Source: Methylococcales bacterium
Lineage (GTDB): Bacteria; Pseudomonadota; Gammaproteobacteria; Methylococcales; Methylomonadaceae
Length of the DNA stretch: 64,000 nucleotides
Direction of reading: 5' to 3'
NCBI GenBank assembly: GCA_030949405.1
Contig: JAUZSN010000002.1
Coordinates: 1,550,001 to 1,614,000, forward strand
A program made the position numbers and the translations under genes. The notes under the pieces were generated by a model. The model made no database searches. It saw nothing but the letters and a program-made list of their open reading frames with translations, and had not been told where the DNA came from. Below are positions 19,743 through 29,963 of this stretch, in pieces (the stretch's first letter is position 1; every line of letters starts with the position of its first letter).

Positions 19743-20411
19743 CTATCGTTGATAGCGTAAAATTTGTCCCCGAAAGGGGTCGCTTAAATAATCGGTATTT
19801 TCAGCTTTACTGTGGCTATGTGAGTAGCCTAATGTAACCATTTTCTTGCTAAATCGGCCATGATAACTTCGTCCTGGATCAACAATAATGACTTCACAAT
19901 GCGGCGTTGCATGTTGATTAATAAAATCCGATAATAAACCGACATGATCGCCTTCATATAATAAATCACTGCCAATAATCAGATCAAATTTGCCTAAATC
20001 ACTGTCTTCATTATTCCAGCTCATACGGACGAACGGTATTTTATTCCCCTTGTTGAGTCGGGTATTTTCCACTAAAAAACTTTCAACTTCGGGATGATAG
20101 TCGGTTGCGGTAATATTGGCGTGACGATGATTCAGCATCAAACTGGTTAAGCCGATTCCACAGCCTACTTCCAAAATTCGTTTTCCTGCAATGTCATAAT
20201 CGAATAGAAAATGCGCCAACACTTCGCTGGAGGGCCAAACTACGCCAAATAGTGACCAAATAGCCGATGAGATACCGAGATTTTGAGCAATATCATCGAC
20301 ATCAAGATATTGTTGTTTATTGCGTAAAGTCCGTAAATGAATATCAACGTTACCAAATTCAATGGTTTGATAACGAACACGTAATAAAGGTATTGATGGG
20401 GAATTTTCCAT
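19743..20411 (-). CDS. Class I SAM-dependent methyltransferase (METTL21-like)
   Basis: The 222-residue product has motif I (ILEVGCGIGLTSLML), an acidic motif II region (ITATDYHPEV) and the DLIIGSDLLYE block. Together with the N-terminal SSAIWSLFGVVWPSSEVLA region, this resembles the lysine-methyltransferase (METTL21/FAM86) branch. The likely substrate is a protein, but it cannot be read from sequence. It lies ten bases after the secreted Cys-repeat gene and about 90 bases before the Mur-like gene, all on one strand. Confidence 0.85.
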   Translation of the reverse strand: MENSPSIPLLRVRYQTIEFGNVDIHLRTLRNKQQYLDVDDIAQNLGISSAIWSLFGVVWPSSEVLAHFLFDYDIAGKRILEVGCGIGLTSLMLNHRHANITATDYHPEVESFLVENTRLNKGNKIPFVRMSWNNEDSDLGKFDLIIGSDLLYEGDHVGLLSDFINQHATPHCEVIIVDPGRSYHGRFSKKMVTLGYSHSHSKAENTDYLSDPFRGQILRYQR

Positions 20412-20421
20412 AACTAGGTAA

Positions 20422-21015
20422 CTAATCGTTTGAGATAGGGCGTTCGCATTGATCTAATTTTTTTATGTAAGGTGGGTTGCAGCCCCAGTCAGCCCCCGAA
20501 TAATCAATATGAGCATTGGCAGGCACTTTTAAGGGAATACACGCCTTATTTTGCGCTAAATATCCGCGCTCACACTTCCAGCCTGAACCATAAGGCGATT
20601 CAAAAAAATACCCATTCGCGGGTATTTTTACAGCAACGCAACGCTGATCAAGTGCTTTAAACTTACGTTGACATGCCCAGCCATTACCAAAAGAATTTAA
20701 ATAAGCATTTTCAGGTATTTTAATAATGACACAGTGGTTATCAGCTTTATGATAGCCCCAGTTACATTTCCAGCCATTACCATAAGATGAATTACTCAAA
20801 TGGGCATTATCAGGAATCTTGATTGCAATACAGGTTTTACCTTTTTGTTGATACCCTGAAAGACATTCCCATCCATTTCCATAAGTTTGAGAACGCGCAT
20901 TCTTAGGGATTGTTTCCTGACTGACATCGGCATAGACACTGGTGCTAACGCCAAATATAAGCAGCGAAGAAACAAAAAATGATCCTAAAATGTTATATTT
21001 TGATTGTGTCCTAAT
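20422..21015 (-). CDS. Secreted five-repeat Cys/Trp protein with an apparent AUU start
   Basis: The frame has no ATG, GTG or TTG before a TTG inside repeat 2 (20799). It does have ATT at 21015, seven bases after AAGGA. From there it encodes a clean signal peptide (start MRTQSKYNILGSFFV, cleavage after VYA). The mature part is five tandem units of about 32 residues: YGNGWxC, then GY, then a second Cys, then IKIPxNA and a hydrophobic residue. The fifth unit is degenerate. Each unit has two cysteines, probably one disulfide. Similar GWxC...VPxNA repeats occur in secreted bacterial proteins; function unknown. Product 197 residues. Confidence 0.7.
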   Translation of the reverse strand: MRTQSKYNILGSFFVSSLLIFGVSTSVYADVSQETIPKNARSQTYGNGWECLSGYQQKGKTCIAIKIPDNAHLSNSSYGNGWKCNWGYHKADNHCVIIKIPENAYLNSFGNGWACQRKFKALDQRCVAVKIPANGYFFESPYGSGWKCERGYLAQNKACIPLKVPANAHIDYSGADWGCNPPYIKKLDQCERPISND

Positions 21016-21070
21016 AAATAATTCCTTATGTGAGTCGTTGATAATATGAAAGCTGTTTATGGTAGATTAG

Positions 21071-21092
21071 CGACTATCAATTTAAGACAGGA
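21071..21092 (+). repeat. Dispersed CTTAAGAC repeat, copy 2
   Basis: CGACTATCAATTTAAGACAG followed by GA matches the consensus CTATCAACTTAAGACAGG with one difference in the core. It lies 56 bases upstream of the AUU-start gene. Confidence 0.5.
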
Positions 21093-21511
21093 TATGAGAT
21101 TAGAGTCCAGTCGTGTTAATTACTGATGTAAGTACGTAGCCCATAGCTAAAGTGATTATAGAACGCTGATTAATAGAGGGTTCCGTTTTAATGGGTCGCT
21201 TAGGTCTATTTAGAGTAAAGGCATCTGATAGCAAAATTCGATGAGGGGGGGTAAAGAATGTGATGGGATGAAAGTCTTTACGAGCGGAACGCTATTTCAA
21301 CCTTTTTTTTACGAAGCTAGCCTAATCTTGAATTGGTTACCACTATACACTTAATTGCTGAACTAGGTATTTTTTCTAGTCTCGCTTTTTAAATCAAAGG
21401 TGAGATTGCTTATTCTTGTCTATTAACGCGATAGCTATTTTTTAAAAGTATAAGGAGCATGAACATTAATAATCGTCTGATTTTAAACCTATAGTGGATG
21501 ATTATGTTTTT

Positions 21512-21533
21512 TAGTTATCAACCTTAAGACAGA
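21512..21533 (+). repeat. Dispersed CTTAAGAC repeat, copy 3
   Basis: TAGTTATCAACCTTAAGACA followed by GA matches the consensus with a one-base insertion. It has the same orientation as copy 2 and a T run just before it. Confidence 0.5.
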
Positions 21534-21547
21534 GAAAAATACAAATC

Positions 21548-21582
21548 GAGACCTCCGAGGCTTTGAAAACCTCAGAGGTCTC
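21548..21582 (-). terminator. 13-bp hairpin downstream of the DUF2058 gene
   Basis: GAGACCTCCGAGG and CCTCAGAGGTCTC pair with one mismatch around a nine-base loop. On the minus strand the tail is GATTTGTATTTTTCTC, which is T-rich. It could end the DUF2058 transcript, although it lies 112 bases past the stop. Such palindromes are also dispersed repeats in other genomes. Confidence 0.55.
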
Positions 21583-21693
21583 AAGGCAACTATTCTATTT
21601 TAAATCGGTCGCCTCTTTTTTATGGGGGGATTATTTTTTGGAAACACCGCACGGGGGAGGAAGAAGGTCCTCTAAAATGTCCTAATTATTGAG

Positions 21694-22239
21694 CTACCAA
21701 ATTAAATCATCAGGCACTTGATAATCCGCATAAGGATCATTTTCATCTAATGTCTCTAAAGAAGTCCCTTCATTTAATAATAAGACACAATTTTCATCAC
21801 GCTGATGAATTTTCTCAGCGACTTCAGCCGTTACAATTTCATACGATTTTTCTATTTTAACAATGGCTAAACGTCCCTTAACAAGTTGATCCCTCACTTC
21901 ATCACTCACATAAATCTTTTTAACTTTAGAACCGTCACTAAAATTATAAGCGCCCCCTTCTTTATCTTGCGGAATCTTTTTAGACTCAATTAACTGCTTA
22001 ACTTGAGCCACAAGGGCTTTTTTAGCCGCTATTTGTTGTTTTTGTAAGTTTAAAACCTTATCTTTTTCAATAAGCTTTAATTTAGCCAGCTTCATCGCTT
22101 CTGCGGTTTCATCAACCACAACTAGTTTATTTTTACGCTGTGCTTGGGTTTGTTTGCGTTTATTGGTTTTAGACGTTTTAGCTTTCGCCTTATTCGTCAA
22201 CCCTGCACCTAATAATTGCTCTTGTAATGATTTTGCCAC
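21694..22239 (-). CDS. DUF2058 family protein (YaiL-like)
   Basis: A 181-residue protein with the family N-terminus MAKSLQEQLLGAGL, a lysine-rich coiled middle (residues 15-90) and the C-terminal block GGAYNFSDGSKVKKIYVSDEV. The family (E. coli YaiL) is described as nucleoprotein- or polynucleotide-associated, but its function is not established. It is 92 bases after leuA on the same strand, with an intrinsic terminator between them, so it is probably transcribed separately. Confidence 0.9.
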   Translation of the reverse strand: MAKSLQEQLLGAGLTNKAKAKTSKTNKRKQTQAQRKNKLVVVDETAEAMKLAKLKLIEKDKVLNLQKQQIAAKKALVAQVKQLIESKKIPQDKEGGAYNFSDGSKVKKIYVSDEVRDQLVKGRLAIVKIEKSYEIVTAEVAEKIHQRDENCVLLLNEGTSLETLDENDPYADYQVPDDLIW

Positions 22240-22277
22240 GATATTTTTTTGGATTAAAAATTAAATAATAAAGAGAA

Positions 22278-22299
22278 GAGTCCTTATTTAAAAGGACTC
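22278..22299 (-). terminator. Intrinsic terminator of leuA
   Basis: On the minus strand GAGTCCTT and AAGGACTC form a perfect 8-bp stem with a six-base loop. It is followed by the T-rich tail TTCTCTTTATTATTT, 33 bases after the leuA stop. Confidence 0.7.
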
Positions 22300-22331
22300 A
22301 AATTGATCTTGGTCAATAAAAATGAATTAAC

Positions 22332-23873
22332 TTAAACATTCCCTTGTGGATGACGACGTTCATCAGGGATTTGTAAGCGATTGACCGCATTGATATAAGC
22401 TTTTGCTGAGGCTATAACAATATCCGTATCCGCCCCTGAGCCATTAACAATACGTCCACCTTTATCTAAACGAATCGTCACTTCGCCTTGTGCATCGGTT
22501 CCGCTGGTAATATTACTGACGGAATATAATTCTAACGTTGCCTGTGTTTGAACAATGGCTTCAATGGCTTTTAAACTGGCATCAACGACACCACTTCCTT
22601 CTGCATTACCCGAGACTTCTTCATTGTCTATTCTTAAGGTAACATGAGCTTTAGGCACTTCGCCTGTTTCAGATTGAACTTGCAATGAAACTAACTCAAT
22701 TTTCTCAGCCTCAGCATGGGTCGCAACTTCTGAAATTAAGGCTTGTAAGTCCTCATCAAAAATTTCATGTTTTTTATCGGCTAATTGTTTAAATCGAAAA
22801 AAAGTTTCATTTAACTCCTGTTCACTTTGAAATTCAAAGCCCAAACTGGTCATTCGACTTTTAAACGCATTACGCCCCGAATGCTTGCCTAAGACCATTC
22901 GATTAGTCGCCCAACCCACCGCTTCGGCTTTCATGATTTCATAAGTTTCAGGATTCTTTAAAACCCCATCCTGATGAATCCCCGCTTCATGGGCAAACGC
23001 ATTGGCCCCTACAATCGCTTTATTCGGTTGCACAGGAAATCCTGTCACCGAAGAAACTAATTTAGAGCAGGTAACTATTTCAGTGGTATTCAAACGAGTA
23101 TCACACTCAAAAATATCTTGGCGGGTACGAACGGCCATAACAACTTCTTCTAAGGACGCATTCCCTGCACGTTCACCTAACCCATTAATCGTACATTCAA
23201 CTTGTCGCGCTCCATTCATAACCGCCGCCAATGAATTAGCAACCGCCAATCCTAAATCATTATGACAATGGACTGAAAAAATAGCCTTATCAGAATTAGG
23301 AATACGTTGTCTTAAGTTGGCAATCGTCGCCCCAAATTGTTGAGGAATACTGTAACCTACGGTATCAGGGATATTTAACGTGGTTGCCCCTGCATCAATC
23401 ACCGCTTCCAAAATTCGACATAAAAAATCTTCATCGGAACGCCCTGCATCTTCAGGTGAAAATTCAACATTATCGGTATATTTTCGAGCGCGTTTTACGG
23501 CTTTAACCGCATGTTCAATAACTTGCTCAGGTTGCATTTTTAACTTCAATTGCATGTGAATGGGGGAAGTTGCAATGAAGGTATGAATACGCGAGCTGGC
23601 GGCTGATTTTATAGCCTCGCCTGCACGGTCTATATCTTTATTTAAAGCCCGTGCCAAGGCACAAACGGTACTATTTTTAATTACGTTGGCAACAGCTTTT
23701 ACCGCTTCAAAATCGCCGATACTTGCAGCAGGAAAGCCCGCTTCAATAATATCAACGTTTAAACGTTCTAATGCTTTAGCAATGCGAATTTTTTCATCGC
23801 GCGTCATGGATGCACCCGGGCTTTGCTCGCCATCGCGCAAAGTGGTATCAAATATAATTAATTTATCTTTCAT
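22332..23873 (-). CDS. leuA: 2-Isopropylmalate synthase
   Basis: Condenses acetyl-CoA with 2-ketoisovalerate, the first committed step of leucine synthesis. [15 protein letters not shown] opens the TIM barrel, [15 protein letters not shown] holds metal-binding histidines, and the C-terminal regulatory domain ([15 protein letters not shown]) for leucine feedback is complete. I start it at 23873 ([11 protein letters not shown]), where GGAG is five bases upstream; ATG 23888 contains that site. Product 513 residues. A 21-base palindrome sits 25 bases upstream of the start. Confidence 0.97.
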   Translation of the reverse strand: MKDKLIIFDTTLRDGEQSPGASMTRDEKIRIAKALERLNVDIIEAGFPAASIGDFEAVKAVANVIKNSTVCALARALNKDIDRAGEAIKSAASSRIHTFIATSPIHMQLKLKMQPEQVIEHAVKAVKRARKYTDNVEFSPEDAGRSDEDFLCRILEAVIDAGATTLNIPDTVGYSIPQQFGATIANLRQRIPNSDKAIFSVHCHNDLGLAVANSLAAVMNGARQVECTINGLGERAGNASLEEVVMAVRTRQDIFECDTRLNTTEIVTCSKLVSSVTGFPVQPNKAIVGANAFAHEAGIHQDGVLKNPETYEIMKAEAVGWATNRMVLGKHSGRNAFKSRMTSLGFEFQSEQELNETFFRFKQLADKKHEIFDEDLQALISEVATHAEAEKIELVSLQVQSETGEVPKAHVTLRIDNEEVSGNAEGSGVVDASLKAIEAIVQTQATLELYSVSNITSGTDAQGEVTIRLDKGGRIVNGSGADTDIVIASAKAYINAVNRLQIPDERRHPQGNV

Positions 23874-23897
23874 GATGTCTCCGTTCATGAAATAGCC

Positions 23898-23918
23898 TCA
23901 ACTTAATGATTAAGTTGA
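23898..23918 (-). promoter_or_regulatory. Perfect palindrome upstream of leuA
   Basis: TCAACTTAA and TTAAGTTGA flank a three-base centre, giving a perfect inverted repeat just before the leuA ribosome binding site. It could be an operator or an mRNA hairpin affecting translation. No leucine-rich leader peptide was found in the 218-base gap between pssA and leuA. Confidence 0.45.
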
Positions 23919-24106
23919 TAAAAAGGGTAGGATGAGTTTATTTGTGGAAAGGTTAAAGAGTATGCCCTAAGGCAGTAGCTTTAAACTTGCATAAGCACGC
24001 GCACAAAAACGAGTCATAGTGACTAATTTTTTAGAAAAATTGGATGCGGTCGATGGATGAGGATTCATGCGTCAAAACTATACGCGTTTGTTTCCATTCA
24101 CTCAAG

Positions 24107-24847
24107 TTATTTTATTTTTTTTTGTAATCGTTTTTGTCGTAAGGTAACCAACGTAATCACAGGCCCTGAAATTGCATAGGCTAAAAAAAGTAAAAATAGC
24201 ATGGCTGGGGGTTGTATCATAATAAAAGCTAAACTCAGCATAACAACAATGGTGGCCACAAAAGGGACGCGCCCCTTGAAATCTATTTCTTTAAAACTAG
24301 AGTATCGAAAATTACTCACCATTAATAATCCTGTACTAATCGTCAGTATTAAGGCAATAAATTTTAACGATTCAATATCATAGTTATATTCAACACAAAT
24401 CCATAAAAAACCTGCGAGAATGGCCGCTGCTGCGGGACTGGGTAAGCCTTGAAAATAACGTTTGTCGGCTGTTTCAGCTTGGGTGTTAAAGCGGGCAAGT
24501 CGTAAAGCTCCCCCTGCGGTATGGACAAAGGCGGCAAATAAGCCTAATTTTCCAAGTGATGAAAAAGCCCATAAATACATCACTAAACCAGGCGCAACCC
24601 CAAAAGAAACCATGTCCGATAGACTGTCATATTGCACCCCAAATTCACTTTGTGTGTGGGTCATTCGTGCGACTCGACCATCTAAACCATCTAAAATCAT
24701 GGCGACAAAAATTGCAATCGCAGCGGCTTCAAAATTTTCATTAATCGCCGAGGTAATGGCATAAAAACCAGAAAACATGGCCCCCGTGGTAAATAAATTG
24801 GGTAATAAATAAATACCTCGATGACGCGGTAATTTAGTTTGGTTCAT
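24107..24847 (-). CDS. pssA: CDP-diacylglycerol-serine O-phosphatidyltransferase
   Basis: Integral membrane enzyme that makes phosphatidylserine, the precursor of phosphatidylethanolamine. The CDP-alcohol phosphotransferase motif is complete: D53, D56, G57, A60, R61, G70, D74 and D78. Several hydrophobic helices follow. At 246 residues it belongs to the membrane-bound (Bacillus/Pseudomonas) type, not the E. coli type. It lies upstream of leuA on the same strand; pssA next to branched-chain genes is common in methylotrophic gammaproteobacteria. Confidence 0.95.
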   Translation of the reverse strand: MNQTKLPRHRGIYLLPNLFTTGAMFSGFYAITSAINENFEAAAIAIFVAMILDGLDGRVARMTHTQSEFGVQYDSLSDMVSFGVAPGLVMYLWAFSSLGKLGLFAAFVHTAGGALRLARFNTQAETADKRYFQGLPSPAAAAILAGFLWICVEYNYDIESLKFIALILTISTGLLMVSNFRYSSFKEIDFKGRVPFVATIVVMLSLAFIMIQPPAMLFLLFLAYAISGPVITLVTLRQKRLQKKIK

Positions 24848-24969
24848 AATAGATTCAACCTTAGTGTGTAAGCCGTTTATGTTTATTTAAAGGGGACTAA
24901 GACAAGCTAGTATTCCTTTTTCTTGCTATAGTTTAGCATTCTACAATTAAAGATGTTAGCTGAAAACTC

Positions 24970-26859
24970 ATGAGAAAAATAATGCAAATTAAATTCATTT
25001 TTATCATCTTTATTGGTTTGTGGGCAAAATTCATACATGCAGAGAATACAGTGATTCGTCCTCAATTAGCCCCAGGTTATGGTATTTTAGAATTTACCGC
25101 GCCTAAAGTAGGCAGCTATCAGTTAAATAAATTAGGAAAAGCCCATAATGGTCGTGTTTTAACGACTCAAAAACAATCTAAAGAACTTTTCGATTTTATG
25201 GGCGATAAAGTTGTTTTATTAAGTTTTATTTATGCCACCTGCAGTGATGTCAATGGTTGCCCTTTAGCAACGATGGTTTTTCATAAAATTAAAAAACGTC
25301 TTTTAAAAGAACCTGAATTGGCTAAAAAACTACGTCTATTGACCTTAAGTTTTAATCCGTTATTGGATACCCCCGAAAAAATGCGGGTTTATGGAAAAAA
25401 CTTTCAAAGTAAACCTTTAGAATGGAAGTTTTTAACGACAGAATCAGAAAAAGAATTACAGCCTATTTTGAAGAATTATCAACAGAATATTCAAAAAATA
25501 TATAATCAACAAGGTGAATTTACAGGGACCTTTTCGCATTTATTACGAGTTTATTTAATTGATAAAAACAAAACGATTCGTAATATTTATAGTGTGGATT
25601 TTTTACATGCTGATACCTTAATTAATGATATGAAAACTTTATTAGAAGGTAATCACGCGGTGATTGAAAGTGAGTCTAATCACGTTTCGTTAACAACCGA
25701 TGATACTAAACATAATTATCAGCATAAAGAGTATCAAACCCACTCGACGGCCTTAAAACAACGTCAAGGAAAGCCTGCGAATTTATTAAAAAATAGTCTG
25801 CACCCACCTTTAGGATTGCCTGCAATTACGTTTCCTAAAAATAATTCGCAAACGCGTGAAAAAATAGCGCTAGGTCGAAAGCTCTTTTATGATCGCCGTT
25901 TATCCATTAACAACACCTTTTCATGTGCGATGTGCCATATTCCTGAGCAGGGATTTGGAAGTGATGAAATGGCCACCTCAGTGGGAGTTGAAGGTCGAAC
26001 GGTCAGACGTAATGCCCCGACGTTATATAATGTGGCTTATATGGAAAATTTATTTCATGATGGCCGTGAGAATACGTTGGAACAGCAAGCGTGGTCACCC
26101 TTATTAGCTCATAATGAAATGGCCAACCCTTCGATTGGCTATGTGATTAATAAAATTAAACAGCAGGTGGATTATAAGGGTTTATTTGAAGCGGCCTTTA
26201 ATCGTGAGGCGGGTATGGAAACGATAGGGAAGGCTTTAGCCAGTTATCAGCGCAGTTTAAATGCGGCAGATTCTGACTTTGATCGTTGGCATTACGGCAA
26301 ACAAACTAACGCATTAAGTAATAATGAAAAGAAGGGGTATGCGTTATTTATAGGTAAAGCAGGCTGTAATCAATGTCATTTAATCCATGAGAAACAGGCC
26401 TTATTGATGGATCAAAAACTTCATAATACAGGGATAGGCTATCAACAAAGTATGGCGAAATCACCTGAAAAACAATCATTGCAAATAGCGGCGGGGCAAT
26501 TTATTGAGGTTAAGACGGATGTGATTAAACGTGTTACAGAGCCTAAAATGGCCGATTTGGGTTTATATGAAATAACCGAAAAACCTACGGATCGTTGGAA
26601 GTATAAAACCCCCACCTTACGCAACATAGAATTAACGGCTCCGTATATGCACAATGGCCAGTTACAAAGTTTAGAGGCCGTGGTTGATTTTTATAATCAA
26701 GGGGGCATTGCGAATGAAAATTTAGATTCACGGGTTACCCCTTTAAATTTATCAACAGAAGAGCAGGGGGAGTTGGTTTCTTTTTTGAAAAGCCTAACAG
26801 GAAATAATGTGGACGTGCTGGTTAGTGACGGACTTGCGGCTCCGATTGGAGAACCCTAA
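24970..26859 (+). CDS. SCO1-like / di-heme cytochrome c peroxidase (MauG) fusion
   Basis: A 629-residue exported protein. After a signal peptide (MRKIMQIKFIFIIFIGLWAK, cleaved near IHA), residues about 40-225 form a SCO/thioredoxin-like domain. Its cysteines are C91 and C97 (CX5C rather than the usual CX3C), and a histidine in GTFSHLLRVY fits the copper site. From about 275 a di-heme peroxidase/MauG domain follows, with haem motifs CAMCH (319-323) and CNQCH (466-470) and the downstream PTLRNIELTAPYMHNG block. The periplasmic role could be copper handling coupled to peroxide reduction or protein oxidation. The gene stands alone, divergent from pssA. Confidence 0.9.
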   Translation: MRKIMQIKFIFIIFIGLWAKFIHAENTVIRPQLAPGYGILEFTAPKVGSYQLNKLGKAHNGRVLTTQKQSKELFDFMGDKVVLLSFIYATCSDVNGCPLATMVFHKIKKRLLKEPELAKKLRLLTLSFNPLLDTPEKMRVYGKNFQSKPLEWKFLTTESEKELQPILKNYQQNIQKIYNQQGEFTGTFSHLLRVYLIDKNKTIRNIYSVDFLHADTLINDMKTLLEGNHAVIESESNHVSLTTDDTKHNYQHKEYQTHSTALKQRQGKPANLLKNSLHPPLGLPAITFPKNNSQTREKIALGRKLFYDRRLSINNTFSCAMCHIPEQGFGSDEMATSVGVEGRTVRRNAPTLYNVAYMENLFHDGRENTLEQQAWSPLLAHNEMANPSIGYVINKIKQQVDYKGLFEAAFNREAGMETIGKALASYQRSLNAADSDFDRWHYGKQTNALSNNEKKGYALFIGKAGCNQCHLIHEKQALLMDQKLHNTGIGYQQSMAKSPEKQSLQIAAGQFIEVKTDVIKRVTEPKMADLGLYEITEKPTDRWKYKTPTLRNIELTAPYMHNGQLQSLEAVVDFYNQGGIANENLDSRVTPLNLSTEEQGELVSFLKSLTGNNVDVLVSDGLAAPIGEP

Positions 26860-26940
26860 GAATTTAATAACACCTGAAATCTGAGTGGGTTTCTGTGAAG
26901 TCTTTGTTTTTTGTGACCGTCTACTGAGGCTCTAACGGTT

Positions 26941-28020
26941 CTACACAAGAACGCACCTTAAATCCTCTCCTACCTGCCTTGTTTGCTGTAACGTTAAACG
27001 TTTTTTATCCGCCATTGTTCGTAACGAAGGAACGGTAAACAAACCACGGCCTTCATCTCCTAGAATGACAGGAGCCATATAAATAATCCATTGATCCACT
27101 AACCCTGATTCCAATAAGGCCCCATTCAACACCGCGCCCGCTTCTACTAAAACCTCATTGACCTGCTCCGAGGCTAATAATAAAAAAACCGCCTTTAAAT
27201 CTAATCGTCCTTGTTTTGACGGTAATACAAACACCTCAAAGCCAACCGCTTCCAATGCTCGTTTTTTAATCGCATTTTCTGAACACGTTAAAATAAGGCT
27301 TCGACCTTCAAGCTCTAACATACGCGCATTTAAGGGCATCTGTAATTGACTGTCTAAAACAACACGAATCGGTTGTAATACCTCCGTTTCCAAACGAACA
27401 TTAAGGCGTGGATTATCCGCAAGCACCGTGTTTATACCTGTTAAAATAGCCGAACTTTTAGCCCTTAACCGTTGAACATCTTCACGGGCCTTATCCCCCG
27501 TAATCCACTTGCTTTCTCCCGAAGCCATTGCCGTGCGACCATCTAAACTCATGGCTAATTTACTCCGAATAAAGGGCAAGCCCTCGGTCATCCGTTTAAT
27601 AAAACCTTGATTTAAAAGCCGTGCATCTGCTTCCAAAACCCCTGATAAAACCTCAATCCCTGCTTGTTGAAGTTTTACTAGCCCTTTTCCTGCCACTAAA
27701 GGGTTCGGATCTTGCATGGCAACGACAACACGAGCAACCTTTGCCTGAATCAACGCCTCACAACAGGGGGGCGTTTTTCCATAATGACTGCAAGGTTCTA
27801 AAGTCACATAAGCGGTCGCGCCCACAACATCCGTTGCTTTTTTTAAGGCTTCAATTTCTGCATGACCCTGTCCAGCCCATTGATGCCAGCCCTCAGCAAT
27901 AATTTTATTCGCCTTGACTAAAACACAGCCCACGCGGGGGTTAGGATCGGTGGTATAACGTCCTTTTTTAGCTAAAGCCAGAGCTTTTGCCATATAAACT
28001 GCATCGTGTGTCATCATCAT
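26941..28020 (-). CDS. ribD: Bifunctional riboflavin deaminase/reductase
   Basis: Two-domain enzyme for the second and third steps of riboflavin synthesis. The N-terminal deaminase has the zinc motif HAE (53-55) and PCSHYGKTPPCC (C77, C86). The C-terminal reductase has SLDGRTA, WITGDKAREDVQRLRA and ILTGINTVLADNP. At 359 residues the length is normal. It is seven bases downstream of tpx on the minus strand. No FMN riboswitch features were seen. The start may be any of three adjacent ATG codons. Confidence 0.96.
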   Translation of the reverse strand: MMMTHDAVYMAKALALAKKGRYTTDPNPRVGCVLVKANKIIAEGWHQWAGQGHAEIEALKKATDVVGATAYVTLEPCSHYGKTPPCCEALIQAKVARVVVAMQDPNPLVAGKGLVKLQQAGIEVLSGVLEADARLLNQGFIKRMTEGLPFIRSKLAMSLDGRTAMASGESKWITGDKAREDVQRLRAKSSAILTGINTVLADNPRLNVRLETEVLQPIRVVLDSQLQMPLNARMLELEGRSLILTCSENAIKKRALEAVGFEVFVLPSKQGRLDLKAVFLLLASEQVNEVLVEAGAVLNGALLESGLVDQWIIYMAPVILGDEGRGLFTVPSLRTMADKKRLTLQQTRQVGEDLRCVLV

Positions 28021-28026
28021 ATTTTT

Positions 28027-28521
28027 TTAAAGAATCGCTAAAGCGGCTTTATAATCAGGTTCATTCGTAATTTCTTCCACTAATTCGCTATAAATCACCT
28101 GATTATCTTCATCAAGAATCATCACTGCACGCGCCGTTAAACCTTTCAGTAAACCATCCGTCAAACGTACCCCATAATCATCGGCAAAATCACTCCGAAA
28201 ACAAGAGAGTGGCTGTACGCCTTTAATGGTTTCAACCTCACAAAAACGCCCTTGTGCAAACGGCAAATCTGCTGAAATCACTAAGATCACCGTATTATCT
28301 AAACGCGCGGCTTTTTCATTAAAGTGTCGTGTCGAGATGGCACAAGTTGGCGTATCTAAACTGGGAACAATCACCAGCACCTTGCGTTGTCCTTGAAAGT
28401 TTTTAAGGCTTAAGTTTTTTAATTGAGTGCTCACCAGTTCAAAATTAGGGGCTTTAGAACCGACAGAGGGTAAATCACCGCAGGTATGAATGGGTTTTCC
28501 ATGAAATGTAATCGTTGCCAT
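28027..28521 (-). CDS. tpx: Thiol peroxidase
   Basis: Atypical 2-Cys peroxiredoxin that reduces alkyl hydroperoxides with thioredoxin. The peroxidatic cysteine is C60 in TPTCAISTR and the resolving cysteine C94 in GRFCEVE. The length of 164 residues and the start MATITFHGKPI match the family exactly. It lies just upstream of ribD and may share its transcript. Confidence 0.97.
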   Translation of the reverse strand: MATITFHGKPIHTCGDLPSVGSKAPNFELVSTQLKNLSLKNFQGQRKVLVIVPSLDTPTCAISTRHFNEKAARLDNTVILVISADLPFAQGRFCEVETIKGVQPLSCFRSDFADDYGVRLTDGLLKGLTARAVMILDEDNQVIYSELVEEITNEPDYKAALAIL

Positions 28522-28759
28522 AATAAATGTTAAATTAATAGTGTAAAAAATAAAGTCACCTATTTTAGCAAAGTGACTGTTTTAAATCATGATGACTTAA
28601 TTTAATTAGAGTCCTATTCGCTAAACGCAATGAGTTTAAGCTAAAAAATCGGTCGATTCCCCGCTTGTTCCTATTAAAATAGTGTTTTAATGTTACCCAC
28701 TGCTCGTTAATTAAAGATCAACCCTTACAGGTATAATGAGCTAACTTTTTATTTTTTAG

Positions 28760-29896
<1,137 letters not shown>

Positions 29897-29963
29897 TAGA
29901 CGGTTTTATTGGCAACTTGTCAATGGACACTATTTTAAATTTTAAGAATAATTAAGGAAAATC

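Larger units (their letters stand above)
21016..21693. other. 678-base gap with repeats, no gene seen
   Basis: No convincing coding frame lies on either strand. An 11-codon frame after AAGGAGC at 21459 is too short to support. The gap contains two direct copies of the CTTAAGAC repeat (21071 and 21512) and a strong hairpin (21548-21582). The spacing suggests the remains of an element about 460 bases long. Confidence 0.5.

Noticed and set aside
21459-21494. 11-codon frame after AAGGAGC
   Set aside because: The ribosome binding site is one base from the ATG and the product is too short to support.
23874-24106. Possible leucine leader peptide before leuA
   Set aside because: The only short frame with an ATG has three scattered leucines and no regulatory Leu run or attenuator pair.
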